Positions 42,436 through 51,717 of a DNA stretch of 64,000 nucleotides are shown here, piece after piece. A model generated the notes under the pieces. It was given only the letters and a program-made list of their open reading frames with translations, did no database searches and had not been told where the DNA came from. Within the stretch, counting starts at the first letter, position 1. Each line of letters opens with the position of its first letter. The DNA is from a virus, in IMG/VR virus record IMGVR_UViG_3300027985_000918, positions 310,001 to 374,000 of that record, one strand, 5' to 3'. The translations under genes were made by a program, and so were the position numbers.

Positions 42436-42803
42436 TCAGCCCACCCCAAACGCTCCATCACCTTCTGATCCTCCCTACGCTGCTCCCGACGTTTCTGCTC
42501 AGCAGCTTCACGGCGTGCTCGGGCAGGAGGAACCTTACTGGACTCGGGGGTCAGATCGGGATCTGAGGAAACACCAGAGTCGAGATAACCCAAAGAGTTG
42601 ATCTGGGAGAGGACCGCCCGAAGAGAAACCTCCTGAGCCTTAGCCCGGAGTCTGAGCGGGGCGAGTTCAGGATCACGACTGCGGGCGACACGGCGGCAGA
42701 CGTCCATTGCCCGATCTAGGCTCTTCCTGGCAGCCGCCAGATGCCCCTGAAGCTCATGGTCGGAGGCGTTCCTCGCCAATGCTGCTTTTGTCCCACTGGC
42801 CAT
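42432..42803 (-). CDS. Small basic coiled-coil protein
   Basis: 123 residues from the ATG at 42803 (TGATG overlap with the upstream stop; AAGGA upstream). Long helices with Arg/Glu pairs (RREAAEQKRREQRREDQKV). No motif. Located between terminase and portal, translationally coupled on both sides. Confidence 0.65.
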   Translation of the reverse strand: MASGTKAALARNASDHELQGHLAAARKSLDRAMDVCRRVARSRDPELAPLRLRAKAQEVSLRAVLSQINSLGYLDSGVSSDPDLTPESSKVPPARARREAAEQKRREQRREDQKVMERLGWAE

Positions 42804-43057
42804 CAAATCCAGTCCTTCTCCCTCTTGGTCAAAAAGCCGTGCTTTGCTGCCGCCTTGATGATCCTCTTCAGGAGTGCAACGTCCAGGGGAGAGCCTTTGA
42901 AGACCCTCTCCCAAGATCCACCCAGTAGAGAGAATACCCGGGAAATCCGAGCGAGTTCCGACCCACGCACCTCCACCTTGTTTCCGACTGTCACGTCGAT
43001 CAGCTTCGTTAGGAACCGCTGGTCAGCTCGGACAGGATGAATGGGTCCAGGAGTCAT
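42803..43057 (-). CDS. Small hypothetical protein
   Basis: 84 residues from the ATG at 43057 (GGAAGG upstream, overlapping the terminase TGA). Alpha/beta with a basic C-terminus (LLKRIIKAAAKHGFLTKREKDW). No known domain; part of the terminase-portal operon. Confidence 0.65.
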   Translation of the reverse strand: MTPGPIHPVRADQRFLTKLIDVTVGNKVEVRGSELARISRVFSLLGGSWERVFKGSPLDVALLKRIIKAAAKHGFLTKREKDWI

Positions 43058-43058
43058 A

Positions 43059-45056
43059 TCACCTTCCTCGGATACTTCCCCGGTTGGACCGGGAGGGTTG
43101 GCGATCCGGGCTCGATCCGCCCCCCTGCATGGCACGGATGCGAGCCTTGCGGGCCTGCTTAGCGGTCAAAGCCCTCTGGGGGAGCATCCCCGGCGGCAAG
43201 TTGTTGTTCCGGCCAGCAATGTGCTTGGGCTTGATGATGTGCTGGCTGGCACACCAGACCATGCGAACAAGTGCATCCGACATGTCGTCGTGCTTACCTT
43301 TGATGTTTGGAGCCTCCACAGTCACCAGATACTTGGTTTGGTACTCTGCCTGGAGTTCCAGCAGCTCTTCGATGTACGGGCAATGCTCAGCGGCTTCGGG
43401 GTCCCCCGTCTTTGACGGCTTGGGCCAGTCGTACAACCTCAGCCTCTTGTCCCACATGAAGTCCTTGAAGTTACGGAACATCTGGGAGCTGAGCTGCTTG
43501 GTGAAATGCTCAGACTGGAGCATCTTCAAACCCCGGTTATGGAGGGCCTGCTCAAACACGATCCCCGCCCACTGATCGAAAATCCCCTCTGCGAACATGA
43601 ACCGCTTGGAAAAGCCGGTAACCCAGTCGGCCACATCGTCGAACTCCAGCCTCTCCAAATGGGCGTACTCACCCTCCCCAGCCCGAATCTGTTCAACGAC
43701 ATCCAGCTCGATCGTACCGTCGTCCCCCAGATGCCCGATGGCAATGGCGCTGCCATCCCCCGCAAGAGCGAAGTCGAGACCAATGTAATGGGGCTGGCGA
43801 GACCGCCCCCGGAGCTTCGGGCGAAGCTCAGTGTCCACACAGGCCAGGAGGTCGTCCTCGTCCTCAATCCACCCCCGGGTGCGATCCGTGAAGTGCCCAC
43901 CGTATTCGGTGAAAAACACAACGGGGTCGGCCCGGTATGCCTGCTCCAACTCATCCCCATCCACGAAAGGGTTGACCTCCCAAGTTGGAGCCTGGATGGC
44001 GATCATGTTGGGGGCGCCACTCATAGCAAGTTGGAATTGCTTGTAGAACTCCCCCTGCCTTCCCAGAGGAGAGCTGATCCCGATCATGCGGCCTTCGACC
44101 GGACCGCCCGCAGCGGGAGAAAAAGCAGACATGGACGGTTTTACAGCGTTCCACACCTCGGTGGCCGAGGACTGGCCCGCATCCGTAAAGTGGGCCATCT
44201 CATCAAGGATAATCACAATGTTACCGGCACCCCGGAGACCTTTGGCTCGGCAGGGACGGAACGTCACACGGATGGTAGCATTGGCCTTTTCATCATCCAC
44301 ATACCGGCCATACCTCTCGATGTCCTTCGGGGTCTGGAACCTGGCATAGGACATGGTATTGTTGGCGGTATACGGGGCAAAGAAAGCACAGTCTTTGTAA
44401 TACCCTGCCACCTTGCTATAAAGGATGCCAGCCTGTTCCTTATCGGTCGCTACCGAAATTAGCTGGATGGGTTCACCTGCGGGCAGTCCATAGTATTCCT
44501 GGGGATCGCCTTTGGAAATCAGCTTATATGTCTCGTAAGCACCGATGATTGAAGCCAACTGGGTTTTGCCCGAACGACGGCCCACCGACAAGATCATGAC
44601 CCGCAGCTCCGTTCCCGGAGCCGTCCTTACACTGCATTGTCCCTTCTCAAACAGGTAATTTAGGTACTCAACCTCCGACATGAACTTCCACTTGCGGCGC
44701 TTCCAGTCAGAGACCATCACCACGTTCTCGTACAGACCCCCCCAATCATCCTGGCTCATGACGTGAGGGAACGTGTTCGCCAGACTGAGGGCCTGCCTCG
44801 GGCGACGGTTCTTGAGGGTGATCTCATCGTACTGGGGGTGACTCCGGGGAACGGGCTTGGAAAGATCCAGACCGTAGGGGTTGTCGTCCAGGGGCATCCC
44901 ATAGTGCAACTTGAGGATGATCCTCTGCACTGGGTACAGCTCCATCCCCAGACCCCATCGGGACTCAGCAAACGTGAGGATGTCTGCTACAGAGGTAGAC
45001 CCGGTGCCCTTCTGGGCGGCACCAATGTCAAGGGCTAGGCTGGCGAGATTCGGCAT
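43059..45056 (-). CDS. terL: Terminase large subunit
   Basis: 665 residues. ATPase: VGRRSGKT (Walker A, about 160) and IVIILDEMAHF (Walker B, about 280), with coupling motif ISSPLG. Nuclease (RNase H fold): GLDFALAGDG (first Asp), FDQWAG and the C-terminal KHDDMSDALVRM. Both activities are therefore intact; it packages DNA into the prohead and cuts concatemers. C-terminal tail is basic and probably disordered. GAGGAT before the ATG. No intein insert. Confidence 0.95.
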   Translation of the reverse strand: MPNLASLALDIGAAQKGTGSTSVADILTFAESRWGLGMELYPVQRIILKLHYGMPLDDNPYGLDLSKPVPRSHPQYDEITLKNRRPRQALSLANTFPHVMSQDDWGGLYENVVMVSDWKRRKWKFMSEVEYLNYLFEKGQCSVRTAPGTELRVMILSVGRRSGKTQLASIIGAYETYKLISKGDPQEYYGLPAGEPIQLISVATDKEQAGILYSKVAGYYKDCAFFAPYTANNTMSYARFQTPKDIERYGRYVDDEKANATIRVTFRPCRAKGLRGAGNIVIILDEMAHFTDAGQSSATEVWNAVKPSMSAFSPAAGGPVEGRMIGISSPLGRQGEFYKQFQLAMSGAPNMIAIQAPTWEVNPFVDGDELEQAYRADPVVFFTEYGGHFTDRTRGWIEDEDDLLACVDTELRPKLRGRSRQPHYIGLDFALAGDGSAIAIGHLGDDGTIELDVVEQIRAGEGEYAHLERLEFDDVADWVTGFSKRFMFAEGIFDQWAGIVFEQALHNRGLKMLQSEHFTKQLSSQMFRNFKDFMWDKRLRLYDWPKPSKTGDPEAAEHCPYIEELLELQAEYQTKYLVTVEAPNIKGKHDDMSDALVRMVWCASQHIIKPKHIAGRNNNLPPGMLPQRALTAKQARKARIRAMQGGGSSPDRQPSRSNRGSIRGR

Positions 45057-45063
45057 GGAATCC

Positions 45064-45747
45064 TCACACGGCGCTTCGGATTCGAGCCTTGGCCTCGGCT
45101 TCCCATGTGGGGTCGCTCGTCAGAGCGGCGAACTTGGCGAACACCGTCTCGATCATCTCGGGGCGGGAACCCACTGCCGACATAGCCTCTTTGAAAGTGC
45201 TCATGACGTGGGAGAAATACGCCTGAACAGCGGGGCTCTCTGGGTTGAACGACCTCTCCCGATTACGGTCAATGCGCCTCTGAAGGGTGTCTGCCAGAGC
45301 CTTTAGACCCTGGACCCTTCGGGTAGAGATGTTGGCCGTCTCAGCAATCTTCCCAGACCGCTCCAGCTCTTTCCGGGCAAAGGCCAAAGAAGCCTGCTCT
45401 TCACCGAGGGCGAGGATGATGGCAGTCATCAAATCTTCCTCGGTGTCCTGACGGGCTGCCCGAAGAACGTTGTCCTCCGAGAGAGCCTGATCCTTCTTGC
45501 TGAGGATGGCGGCTACAGTATCGTTGGCCGGCTCGACCTCAATCTTCTTCTTGCGGCCAGGCCTCCCCATCATGCAAATGGGAGACCCGTCCGATTTGGT
45601 CTGGATCTCATCCGAGGTTGCCAGATCTTCGATGGCCTTGTACTTCAGCTCACCCAGTTCAGTACGGACCTGCACCCGACGGGCACCCTCGGGAGCCTTA
45701 GAAAGCACAACCTCATGGTCTTGACCCTGGTGCGTCTTCCGTGCCAT
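45064..45747 (-). CDS. Possible terminase small subunit or DNA-binding protein
   Basis: 227 residues. The position directly upstream of TerL is typical of TerS. Contains MMGRPGRKKKIEVEPAN (AT-hook-like GRPGRKKK) and helical regions. No classical HTH motif is obvious. Start overlaps the TAA of the preceding gene (TAATG). Assigned by context, so uncertain. Confidence 0.5.
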   Translation of the reverse strand: MARKTHQGQDHEVVLSKAPEGARRVQVRTELGELKYKAIEDLATSDEIQTKSDGSPICMMGRPGRKKKIEVEPANDTVAAILSKKDQALSEDNVLRAARQDTEEDLMTAIILALGEEQASLAFARKELERSGKIAETANISTRRVQGLKALADTLQRRIDRNRERSFNPESPAVQAYFSHVMSTFKEAMSAVGSRPEMIETVFAKFAALTSDPTWEAEAKARIRSAV

Positions 45748-46316
45748 TAGGTCAACTCCGGTGCTCCGAATGTGGGAACCCCATCGGCCATGAACCCGTT
45801 ACTGGGGGTGATCGTTCCGAAATTCACCACCGAGCTGGACCCCAGGAACTCGAAACCCACCTGCATCATTGGGTTGCCGTAGGAGATAGACACTGTAGTC
45901 GACGTACCCGAAGAGTTGTCCGCTGTGAACCCCCCTCCTAGGGCATTGATGGCAGCCACCAGGTAATTCGCTGTGACCTGTGCTGTGGGGCCCGGGAGCC
46001 AGTCCACACCCTGGCGTAGGGCATAGTCCCCCAGAACGAGCCTCCAGTCGGCGGCCGAGAAGTCGTTGTTAGCCACTACGAATGAGGCCGTAAGATCTGC
46101 ACGGAGGGTGGTATCCAGGAGGACATTCCCCTTGGGGTCATTGCCCACAAACCCAACATGGCTGCGGACAGTGTCCGTGTACCGATTGGTTGGGGGTCCT
46201 CCCACCTGTGCGGGATCCTCCCCGTGAGTGAGGGTGCCCGCTAGAGTCGTGAACCCCTTCCCCAAGACGAACCGAGGGGTGATACCAGTATTCGGCTGGT
46301 ACACGGGTTTTGCCAT
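45747..46316 (-). CDS. Virion-type beta-rich protein
   Basis: 189 residues from the ATG at 46316 (coupled to the upstream TGA). Beta-rich with Gly/Thr/Asn and VLLDTTLRADLTASFVVANN; the segment ANYLVAAINALGGGFTADNSSGTSTTVSISYG resembles the small surface modules seen in the genes at 16829 and 18904. No catalytic motif. Probably a minor structural protein. Confidence 0.6.
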   Translation of the reverse strand: MAKPVYQPNTGITPRFVLGKGFTTLAGTLTHGEDPAQVGGPPTNRYTDTVRSHVGFVGNDPKGNVLLDTTLRADLTASFVVANNDFSAADWRLVLGDYALRQGVDWLPGPTAQVTANYLVAAINALGGGFTADNSSGTSTTVSISYGNPMMQVGFEFLGSSSVVNFGTITPSNGFMADGVPTFGAPELT

Positions 46317-48298
46317 CACTTGCCCTCCCCGACATTCAACAAAATGCCATCGAACAGTAGCTCTCCCAGCTTTTCGATGTCGGGGGTGTTGTCCAGCGTA
46401 ACGTCCATGTTGGCCACCAACCCGAACTCCGAAACGATACTGGTGTGCTGATTGGTGAACAGAGAGGCGGTGGCCTCAGCATCCGAAGCGTTGGCCCCCT
46501 TGATGGCCTCTTCCTGAAGAGCCCTGAGATCGACCCCCTCCAAAGCGGCGGCCTCGATGAGCGGCTTATTGTAGACGGAGCAGTGACCACTCCCATCCAA
46601 CATGGCTTTCTTGTGGACACAGGACCCGCAGCGCCCCATCGCCAACACCCGCTTGACCTGGTTGGTCCGATGCTTGCTGGCAGCTTCCTTGCAGCCCGTG
46701 TACCCCGTCGGAGAGGCATAGGCTGCAGCGTCCACGTAGACGTGTCCCGCCAACCCCTCATGCTGGGCACGAAGCTCTCGGATATCCTGGGCAGCCTTCC
46801 GCAAAAGGTCAGTGTTCCAACGGGCCTGGATTAGCTGGTCGAGATCCTTCCCCATCCATCCCTCATTCATCGCCCTCCGAGTCCAAAGAGCCAGCCGCTC
46901 AAACTCCGCCGTCTTCGTGGTCCCGCTGCCCTCCTTCCGGCTCAGCTCAGCACCCTTTTTGACGGCCAGGCCGGCACCCTCATAGGTTCCCGTCTTTGGG
47001 GCGGAAACCCACTCGGAGGCCCTCTTGAGCATATCGTCGGTACCGAGCTTCCGCAGCTCATACACCTGGCGAGAGGTCAGATCTCCAGATGCCAGCCACT
47101 GAGAGACCTTCGCCAGAGCCTTGGCCCGACGGGCCTGGGACCCATCGTTGACCCGGATCTCCTCCATCACCTCGGGGGTAGACGCCTGAAACTGGCGTAC
47201 CGCCTCGGCCAGGGTGACAGTGTCAGCAGGTCGGACCTCGACCGGCTTGGGCCTCTCGACATGGAAAGCATAGGCGGCCGTGGGGCCCTTCTTGAACGCC
47301 CCCCGCAGAGCCTCCTGAGGACCCTTGGACAAATCCAGCTCGTAGCCCGCTGCCTTGAGGAGAGGGCCATAGTGCCGGAGAGCCTGCTCCCACGGGACAG
47401 CGGGAACGGCCTGCATCCCTAGCTTGGTCCCGATGGAGGGGTCATCGGTGATGACGTACCGGGCTCCCCGAGCCCGCCTCTTGATCTCCTGAACCCACTT
47501 GCCGTTCTTGATTCCGGGGAAAGCGTTGGCCCGGATGAACACGTTGCCGGCGAGGCCGATGTCCCTGCTCAGGTGAGCCACGACACCTCTGGTGTTGGAT
47601 GCGTCATCACCCAGAGCAGCCACCAAATCCCGCTTGATCTCGTCAAGCGGCTTACCAAAGTGAGCGTCCCGGACAGCCTTCATGGCAGCAGCCCGGACCA
47701 GGTGCTCATCGGAATCCTGCTTGGGGCCGGGAGTTGCCGGATGTGGACTGTTGTTCATCTGCTGGTGGTAGCGCTCCGCCTCCAGGTCCTTAGCCGGGAT
47801 ACGAGAAACGCCATCCGTCCTTCGGTTTACCCCCCAGGCTTCCTCCAGCTCTGCGATACCCTTGTCAACGGGGTTATCGGGGAGTCTGTTCGGGTCCTGA
47901 CCCTGAGTCGGGTCAAGCCAAAGCAGATCCATGATAGCGGCGTTCTTGTCGTGCCCTTCCTCGACAGTGAACATGGTCCCCAGGTGGAGGCCTCCCTCGT
48001 TGTCCTGCATAAGGGCGGCCTCGTCCAAAGGAGCCTCGACGGAAGCACCCATGATGGAAGCCACCATGTCCTGTGGGCGCTTGTAGCTACCCCGATGGGC
48101 ACCACTCCCCGGTGCGGGTCCTGGAGAGGCCCCAGGCAGACCAGGCCGCTCCTTAACTCCCTCACCCATCGTTTGGTCGAAATGGTATCCGTCCAAGCCG
48201 TAGTTCGAGCCCAGACTCCACTGGAAATCTTCGCTAGGCATGTTGGATTCGGCCAGGATCTCGGCCGCCCAATCGAGGGCCTTCTTCTTGTTGCTCAT
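46316..48298 (-). CDS. Large virion-type protein with four-Cys region
   Basis: 660 residues. N-terminal half disordered and acidic, central conserved-looking segments with FHVERPKPVEVRPADTVTLAEA and a helix SQWLASGDLTSRQVYELR; C-terminal CGSCVHKK plus SGHCSVY, a CxxC...C cluster within GCKEAASKHRTNQVKRVLAMG. I recall related sequences from other large-phage structural regions, but no assigned function. Stop of the upstream gene overlaps its ATG by 4 bases. Confidence 0.7.
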   Translation of the reverse strand: MSNKKKALDWAAEILAESNMPSEDFQWSLGSNYGLDGYHFDQTMGEGVKERPGLPGASPGPAPGSGAHRGSYKRPQDMVASIMGASVEAPLDEAALMQDNEGGLHLGTMFTVEEGHDKNAAIMDLLWLDPTQGQDPNRLPDNPVDKGIAELEEAWGVNRRTDGVSRIPAKDLEAERYHQQMNNSPHPATPGPKQDSDEHLVRAAAMKAVRDAHFGKPLDEIKRDLVAALGDDASNTRGVVAHLSRDIGLAGNVFIRANAFPGIKNGKWVQEIKRRARGARYVITDDPSIGTKLGMQAVPAVPWEQALRHYGPLLKAAGYELDLSKGPQEALRGAFKKGPTAAYAFHVERPKPVEVRPADTVTLAEAVRQFQASTPEVMEEIRVNDGSQARRAKALAKVSQWLASGDLTSRQVYELRKLGTDDMLKRASEWVSAPKTGTYEGAGLAVKKGAELSRKEGSGTTKTAEFERLALWTRRAMNEGWMGKDLDQLIQARWNTDLLRKAAQDIRELRAQHEGLAGHVYVDAAAYASPTGYTGCKEAASKHRTNQVKRVLAMGRCGSCVHKKAMLDGSGHCSVYNKPLIEAAALEGVDLRALQEEAIKGANASDAEATASLFTNQHTSIVSEFGLVANMDVTLDNTPDIEKLGELLFDGILLNVGEGK

Positions 48299-48978
48299 GC
48301 CGTCCTCCTTGCCGAGTACCGAGCTGCAAGGCGAGATGCCTGCACATGGATATTACCGTCGGCAGAGGCCAGTCTGGGCTTTCCGTCGGTCACCTTATCA
48401 TCGTCCCGATCCGCCTCGGACTCTTCCTGCTCCGCCCACTCCTCCGGGTCCTCCCGAATTTCCTCCACTTCGTCCATGATCTGCTTGACCTCATCCCGAT
48501 CACGGGGGTCTCCACCAGAGTCATCGACCCGAGGATTCCAATGGACGGCCTGCATCTCGTCGTACATCGAGTCGGAAACAGCGCTCAACGCCTCCAGGAC
48601 GTTCGTGTAGAGCTTACGGATGTCCTTAATTGTCAGAATATAACCCTTCCCACCAATGGACCCGTCGGGGCTGATCCGCTGACTCTTGATCTTGTTGAAA
48701 ATGGTGTAGGCACTCTGGGCATGCCCCAGTGCCATCAAAGTAGCTCTCAGGGACTTGGCCAGGGGCTCCAGGTTCTTGGGGTTGAACTCGTAATCGGGGT
48801 CAATCATCCGCTCAGATGCCCCGGCGGGATTCCACGCCCATTCCTTGGAGTCCCCCCCACGATCCTTGATGAAGCGGACTTCACCGGCCGTGCGGTCCAT
48901 GGCGGCACGTTTCATATGTGCCGAAGCCACCCGGCGGATGGCTTCGGCGTCAAGCTGTGGAGTCCTCGTCGTGGACAT
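48295..48978 (-). CDS. Virion-type protein starting with RVA motif
   Basis: 227 residues. Begins with AIRRVASAHMKRAA (RVA motif), then a compact helical region, a DDSGGDPRDRDEV-like acidic stretch and a basic C-terminus (VQASRLAARYSARR, a second RVA-like element). GGAGG upstream of the ATG. No known domain. Confidence 0.68.
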   Translation of the reverse strand: MSTTRTPQLDAEAIRRVASAHMKRAAMDRTAGEVRFIKDRGGDSKEWAWNPAGASERMIDPDYEFNPKNLEPLAKSLRATLMALGHAQSAYTIFNKIKSQRISPDGSIGGKGYILTIKDIRKLYTNVLEALSAVSDSMYDEMQAVHWNPRVDDSGGDPRDRDEVKQIMDEVEEIREDPEEWAEQEESEADRDDDKVTDGKPRLASADGNIHVQASRLAARYSARRTA

Positions 48979-49010
48979 ACTGTGGAACCTCCAACCCTAC
49001 TGAGCGAAAC

Positions 49011-49018
49011 CTATAAAC
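49011..49018 (-). promoter_or_regulatory. Candidate TATA-type promoter motif
   Basis: Minus strand GTTTATAG, 33 bases before the ATG at 48978. Identical octamer to 40517-40524. Confidence 0.45.
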
Positions 49019-49034
49019 CAAATACCCGCCGGAA

Positions 49035-49454
49035 TCAGTGGGGCATCTGCTTGAACGGAATACGACTACGCAGGCTAAACCCCTCCATCGCCTGATCTAC
49101 TTCATCCGACCCGATAGACCGGGTGTTCACCCCGACACGAAAACCGTAGTTAGCCACCATGACTCTCGGATTCGACTTCGGGCAGAAAAACGTCGTCCCC
49201 AGGCCAGTCCCGCCCGCCCAGGCGTCTCCCGACTCCAGATCCTTCTGAAGCTCCATAAACAGGCCGAAGAGTTTCTTGTCCCATGTCTGGATGGGTTGGA
49301 TCAGATGGTTGGCAGTGCCGTAGCCGGAGAAGCTCGTCCACAGCCAGTAGTCCCCCCCACCGGATTGGTGGAGGTACACCTTAGGGGCTTCTCCTTCTGC
49401 TGCCTGCTTACGAGTATGGGCCTCTGCGACCCTTTTGATTGCTGCACGGTTCAT
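49035..49454 (-). CDS. Virion-type protein with N-terminal RVA motif
   Basis: 139 residues. MNRAAIKRVAEAHTRKQAA opens the protein, followed by a beta-rich domain with several aromatic residues (YWLWTSFSGYG) and GTGLGTTFFCPKS. Four bases after the preceding gene. Structural by context. Confidence 0.65.
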   Translation of the reverse strand: MNRAAIKRVAEAHTRKQAAEGEAPKVYLHQSGGGDYWLWTSFSGYGTANHLIQPIQTWDKKLFGLFMELQKDLESGDAWAGGTGLGTTFFCPKSNPRVMVANYGFRVGVNTRSIGSDEVDQAMEGFSLRSRIPFKQMPH

Positions 49455-49457
49455 CGC

Positions 49458-50051
49458 TCAGATCTCCTTCAGGGGATTCCCGTCATAGTCGAAAAGGCGC
49501 TCGATGACAAAGCCGGCCGAGTCCTGACGAAAAGACCAGAGGTCCTTAGTCGCCATGTGGACCAGCTCATCATCGGCATTGACAGCGCCGGCCTGAGCGA
49601 AAAATCCCGCCAGGCTGTTCAAATCGGCCGTTCGGATAACCACGTTGTAGGCCATCCTGCGGTTCGACTTTGCCGGTGCCAGGTGGGAAGCCAAGATGGG
49701 ACGGAAAACCCCATCGTCCCACTTGACGAAAACCATCCCATCCTCAGAGGCCGTGACCTTGCCCTCAGCCGCCTTGACCTTGATCACCGTCCCTTCAATG
49801 CCGGGATCGGGAAGGGAGTCGTAGGTCAGCACAGATCCCGTATTGTACTTGAACGACACTCGGGTCCCTGCCTCGACGGGCAGCCCGATTCCGCCAGCCT
49901 GACGACCCCGGTCGGTCAGGCCGACCATGACAGACATCTCGGGGCCCTCCATGTTCTTCGCCTGAAGCAGACGGTCGATGGCCGAGGGAACACTCGGGTT
50001 GGCGTTCAGGTGGCCATTAGCATCGGCCCATTTGTCCCAGAAATCACTCAT
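49458..50051 (-). CDS. Hypothetical virion-type protein with KOW/SH3-like region
   Basis: 197 residues. Contains VEAGTRVSFKYNTGSVLTYDSLPDPGIEGTVIKV, a likely SH3/KOW barrel, followed by an alpha/beta C-terminus. No catalytic motif. Ends 3 bases before the next gene starts. Confidence 0.62.
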   Translation of the reverse strand: MSDFWDKWADANGHLNANPSVPSAIDRLLQAKNMEGPEMSVMVGLTDRGRQAGGIGLPVEAGTRVSFKYNTGSVLTYDSLPDPGIEGTVIKVKAAEGKVTASEDGMVFVKWDDGVFRPILASHLAPAKSNRRMAYNVVIRTADLNSLAGFFAQAGAVNADDELVHMATKDLWSFRQDSAGFVIERLFDYDGNPLKEI

Positions 50052-50054
50052 GAT

Positions 50055-50456
50055 TCACCACCTGCTCTGCTTCACAGAGTCGAGCCAATACACCATATCC
50101 TTCTCCAGGTTGGCGCTCGGCCCAAACTCCTTGTCCTGGTTGTACAGAGAAACCTTGAACTTCCTCGGGGTGCCCTTCACAGTGATCGTGAAAGGCTCCT
50201 TGGTGTCGTGGATCGTGATGATGAGCTGGTAGGGGCCCCGCTTGACAGTATTCTTGCTGAAGCTCCACCACTCCGTGATGACCTTCTCCACGTCCACCCA
50301 CCAGTCTCGAACCACCGCCTGCATCCGGGTCTCGAACGGGGTCGTGTTGACCCCAGCGAAATTCGTCCCCCGGGCCTCACGCAGGAAGGGGACCAGAAGG
50401 GAGCGAGTCTCCGGACGCTCCGCAGCCAGCTTCTTCAGATCGTTGTACAAACTCAT
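50055..50456 (-). CDS. Small virion-type protein with KLA motif
   Basis: 133 residues from the ATG at 50456 (GGAGGAT upstream, ATGA overlap with the beta-helix gene stop). The N-terminus LYNDLKKLAAERPETR..LVPFLR is the motif shared with two other genes (51718, 53056). The rest is alpha/beta with several Trp. No named domain. Confidence 0.65.
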   Translation of the reverse strand: MSLYNDLKKLAAERPETRSLLVPFLREARGTNFAGVNTTPFETRMQAVVRDWWVDVEKVITEWWSFSKNTVKRGPYQLIITIHDTKEPFTITVKGTPRKFKVSLYNQDKEFGPSANLEKDMVYWLDSVKQSRW

Positions 50457-51709
50457 CGTCGGATCCTCCACCTCACGTTCAAAGTCTGAGCGGTGTTGAA
50501 CTCGATGTCGAAACCGCTGGCGCCCTTGTTCGTGACCCAGGGGGGCTCATCATTAGCTGGGTGGGAATCCAGCTCCAAGGCCACGTCATAGCTGTCGTCC
50601 GGCTGGGGGATGCCGAATGTTACCGTCTCGGTAGCAGAGGCGGCGAACCCCTGAGTCCCACCCAGAGAGCCGTTGAACTCGGCGTTCAGGTTCCCCGCCA
50701 GCAGCGAAGAGTAGGTGCTGTTGAGCAGAGCCAATGTGGAAGTCTCCAGCAGGGAGACCACCCCCAGTACCGAGTTGGTAGCCTGCCCAGACTGGTCCCC
50801 GCTGAGCTGGAGCCGCTTGGCAGAACCCATACTCATGCCCAGAAGCAGTAGGCTCCCACCCCCATCCAGGTCCACCGAGACCGCCGGGGACAATCCCGTC
50901 TCCGAAGCCACCTGGTGACTGTTCTCGATGATGTACGCCTCATGGGCCTGAGAGGGGAGATCCTGGGCGGTATCCCACCGGAGAGACACGGCGGCCTCGC
51001 AGACCGCAGAGCGCAAACACAGCCGGGCCGCTTCTTCCCCAACCACCAGGGAGCCAAGGCCCCCTCCGAATCGGCAGAGGTCCGTCTCGACGAAGTTGCA
51101 TGCCGTAACCCACAGGGGGCGTCCGCCCCCCAGAGAATCGTCCCAGAGGGTGCAGCTCTTGATGTAGATCCCCACCTCCCCCACCGTCGAGGCAGCCCCG
51201 CCGACGATGCGGAGAGCGGCCTTGTTGTCGTGGGCGTTGTGGATCTCGAACCCCTCAATGAGACAAAACTCCGGGGTGGTCCCAAGCTGGGAGGACAGGA
51301 TGACCGTATGGTCATTCCCCGGGGCATTCGGGGTGGCGTTCAGAGGGTCCTTGAGGGTGGGTCGTCCGAGACCCACCAGACTCACCCCGTTCCGCACAAT
51401 GTTGATCGTCTCTTCGTACACCCCAGGCATCACCAGGATGATGTACGGGTTGGTCGGGCTGGCGAGACTTGGGACTGCGTCGATAGCCGACTGGATAGTC
51501 GTGTACGCAGCCCCCGTCCCCGACTTACCAACAACCAGCACATTTCCGATAGACCGAAGACCAGCGAGCTGATTCAGCAAAATGCCCCCCGTCACGACAG
51601 CGTCGGTGAACTTGAGGGCACCCGTGACAGCGTCCCGCTCGATGAGCAGGGTGTCGCCGGAGCCGGGCTCCACCTGTAGGGAATCTGCCTTGAAGGGAGG
51701 CTGTGCCAT
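50453..51709 (-). CDS. Parallel beta-helix (pectin-lyase-like) tail protein
   Basis: 418 residues. YTTIQSAIDAVPSL followed by ILVMPGVYEETINI is the N-terminal capping pattern of pectin-lyase-type beta-helices; short V/I/L repeats with Gly and Asn follow for about 200 residues, and the C-terminus (LNVRWRIRR) closes with a beta sandwich. Such proteins are receptor-binding tail spikes or fibres. No obvious catalytic residue set, so cleavage of polysaccharide is not implied. Confidence 0.72.
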   Translation of the reverse strand: MAQPPFKADSLQVEPGSGDTLLIERDAVTGALKFTDAVVTGGILLNQLAGLRSIGNVLVVGKSGTGAAYTTIQSAIDAVPSLASPTNPYIILVMPGVYEETINIVRNGVSLVGLGRPTLKDPLNATPNAPGNDHTVILSSQLGTTPEFCLIEGFEIHNAHDNKAALRIVGGAASTVGEVGIYIKSCTLWDDSLGGGRPLWVTACNFVETDLCRFGGGLGSLVVGEEAARLCLRSAVCEAAVSLRWDTAQDLPSQAHEAYIIENSHQVASETGLSPAVSVDLDGGGSLLLLGMSMGSAKRLQLSGDQSGQATNSVLGVVSLLETSTLALLNSTYSSLLAGNLNAEFNGSLGGTQGFAASATETVTFGIPQPDDSYDVALELDSHPANDEPPWVTNKGASGFDIEFNTAQTLNVRWRIRR

Positions 51710-51717
51710 CGTCTACC

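Noticed and set aside
45064-45747. Firm call as TerS
   Set aside because: Position fits, but no HTH or oligomerisation motif is recognisable, so only a possible assignment was kept.
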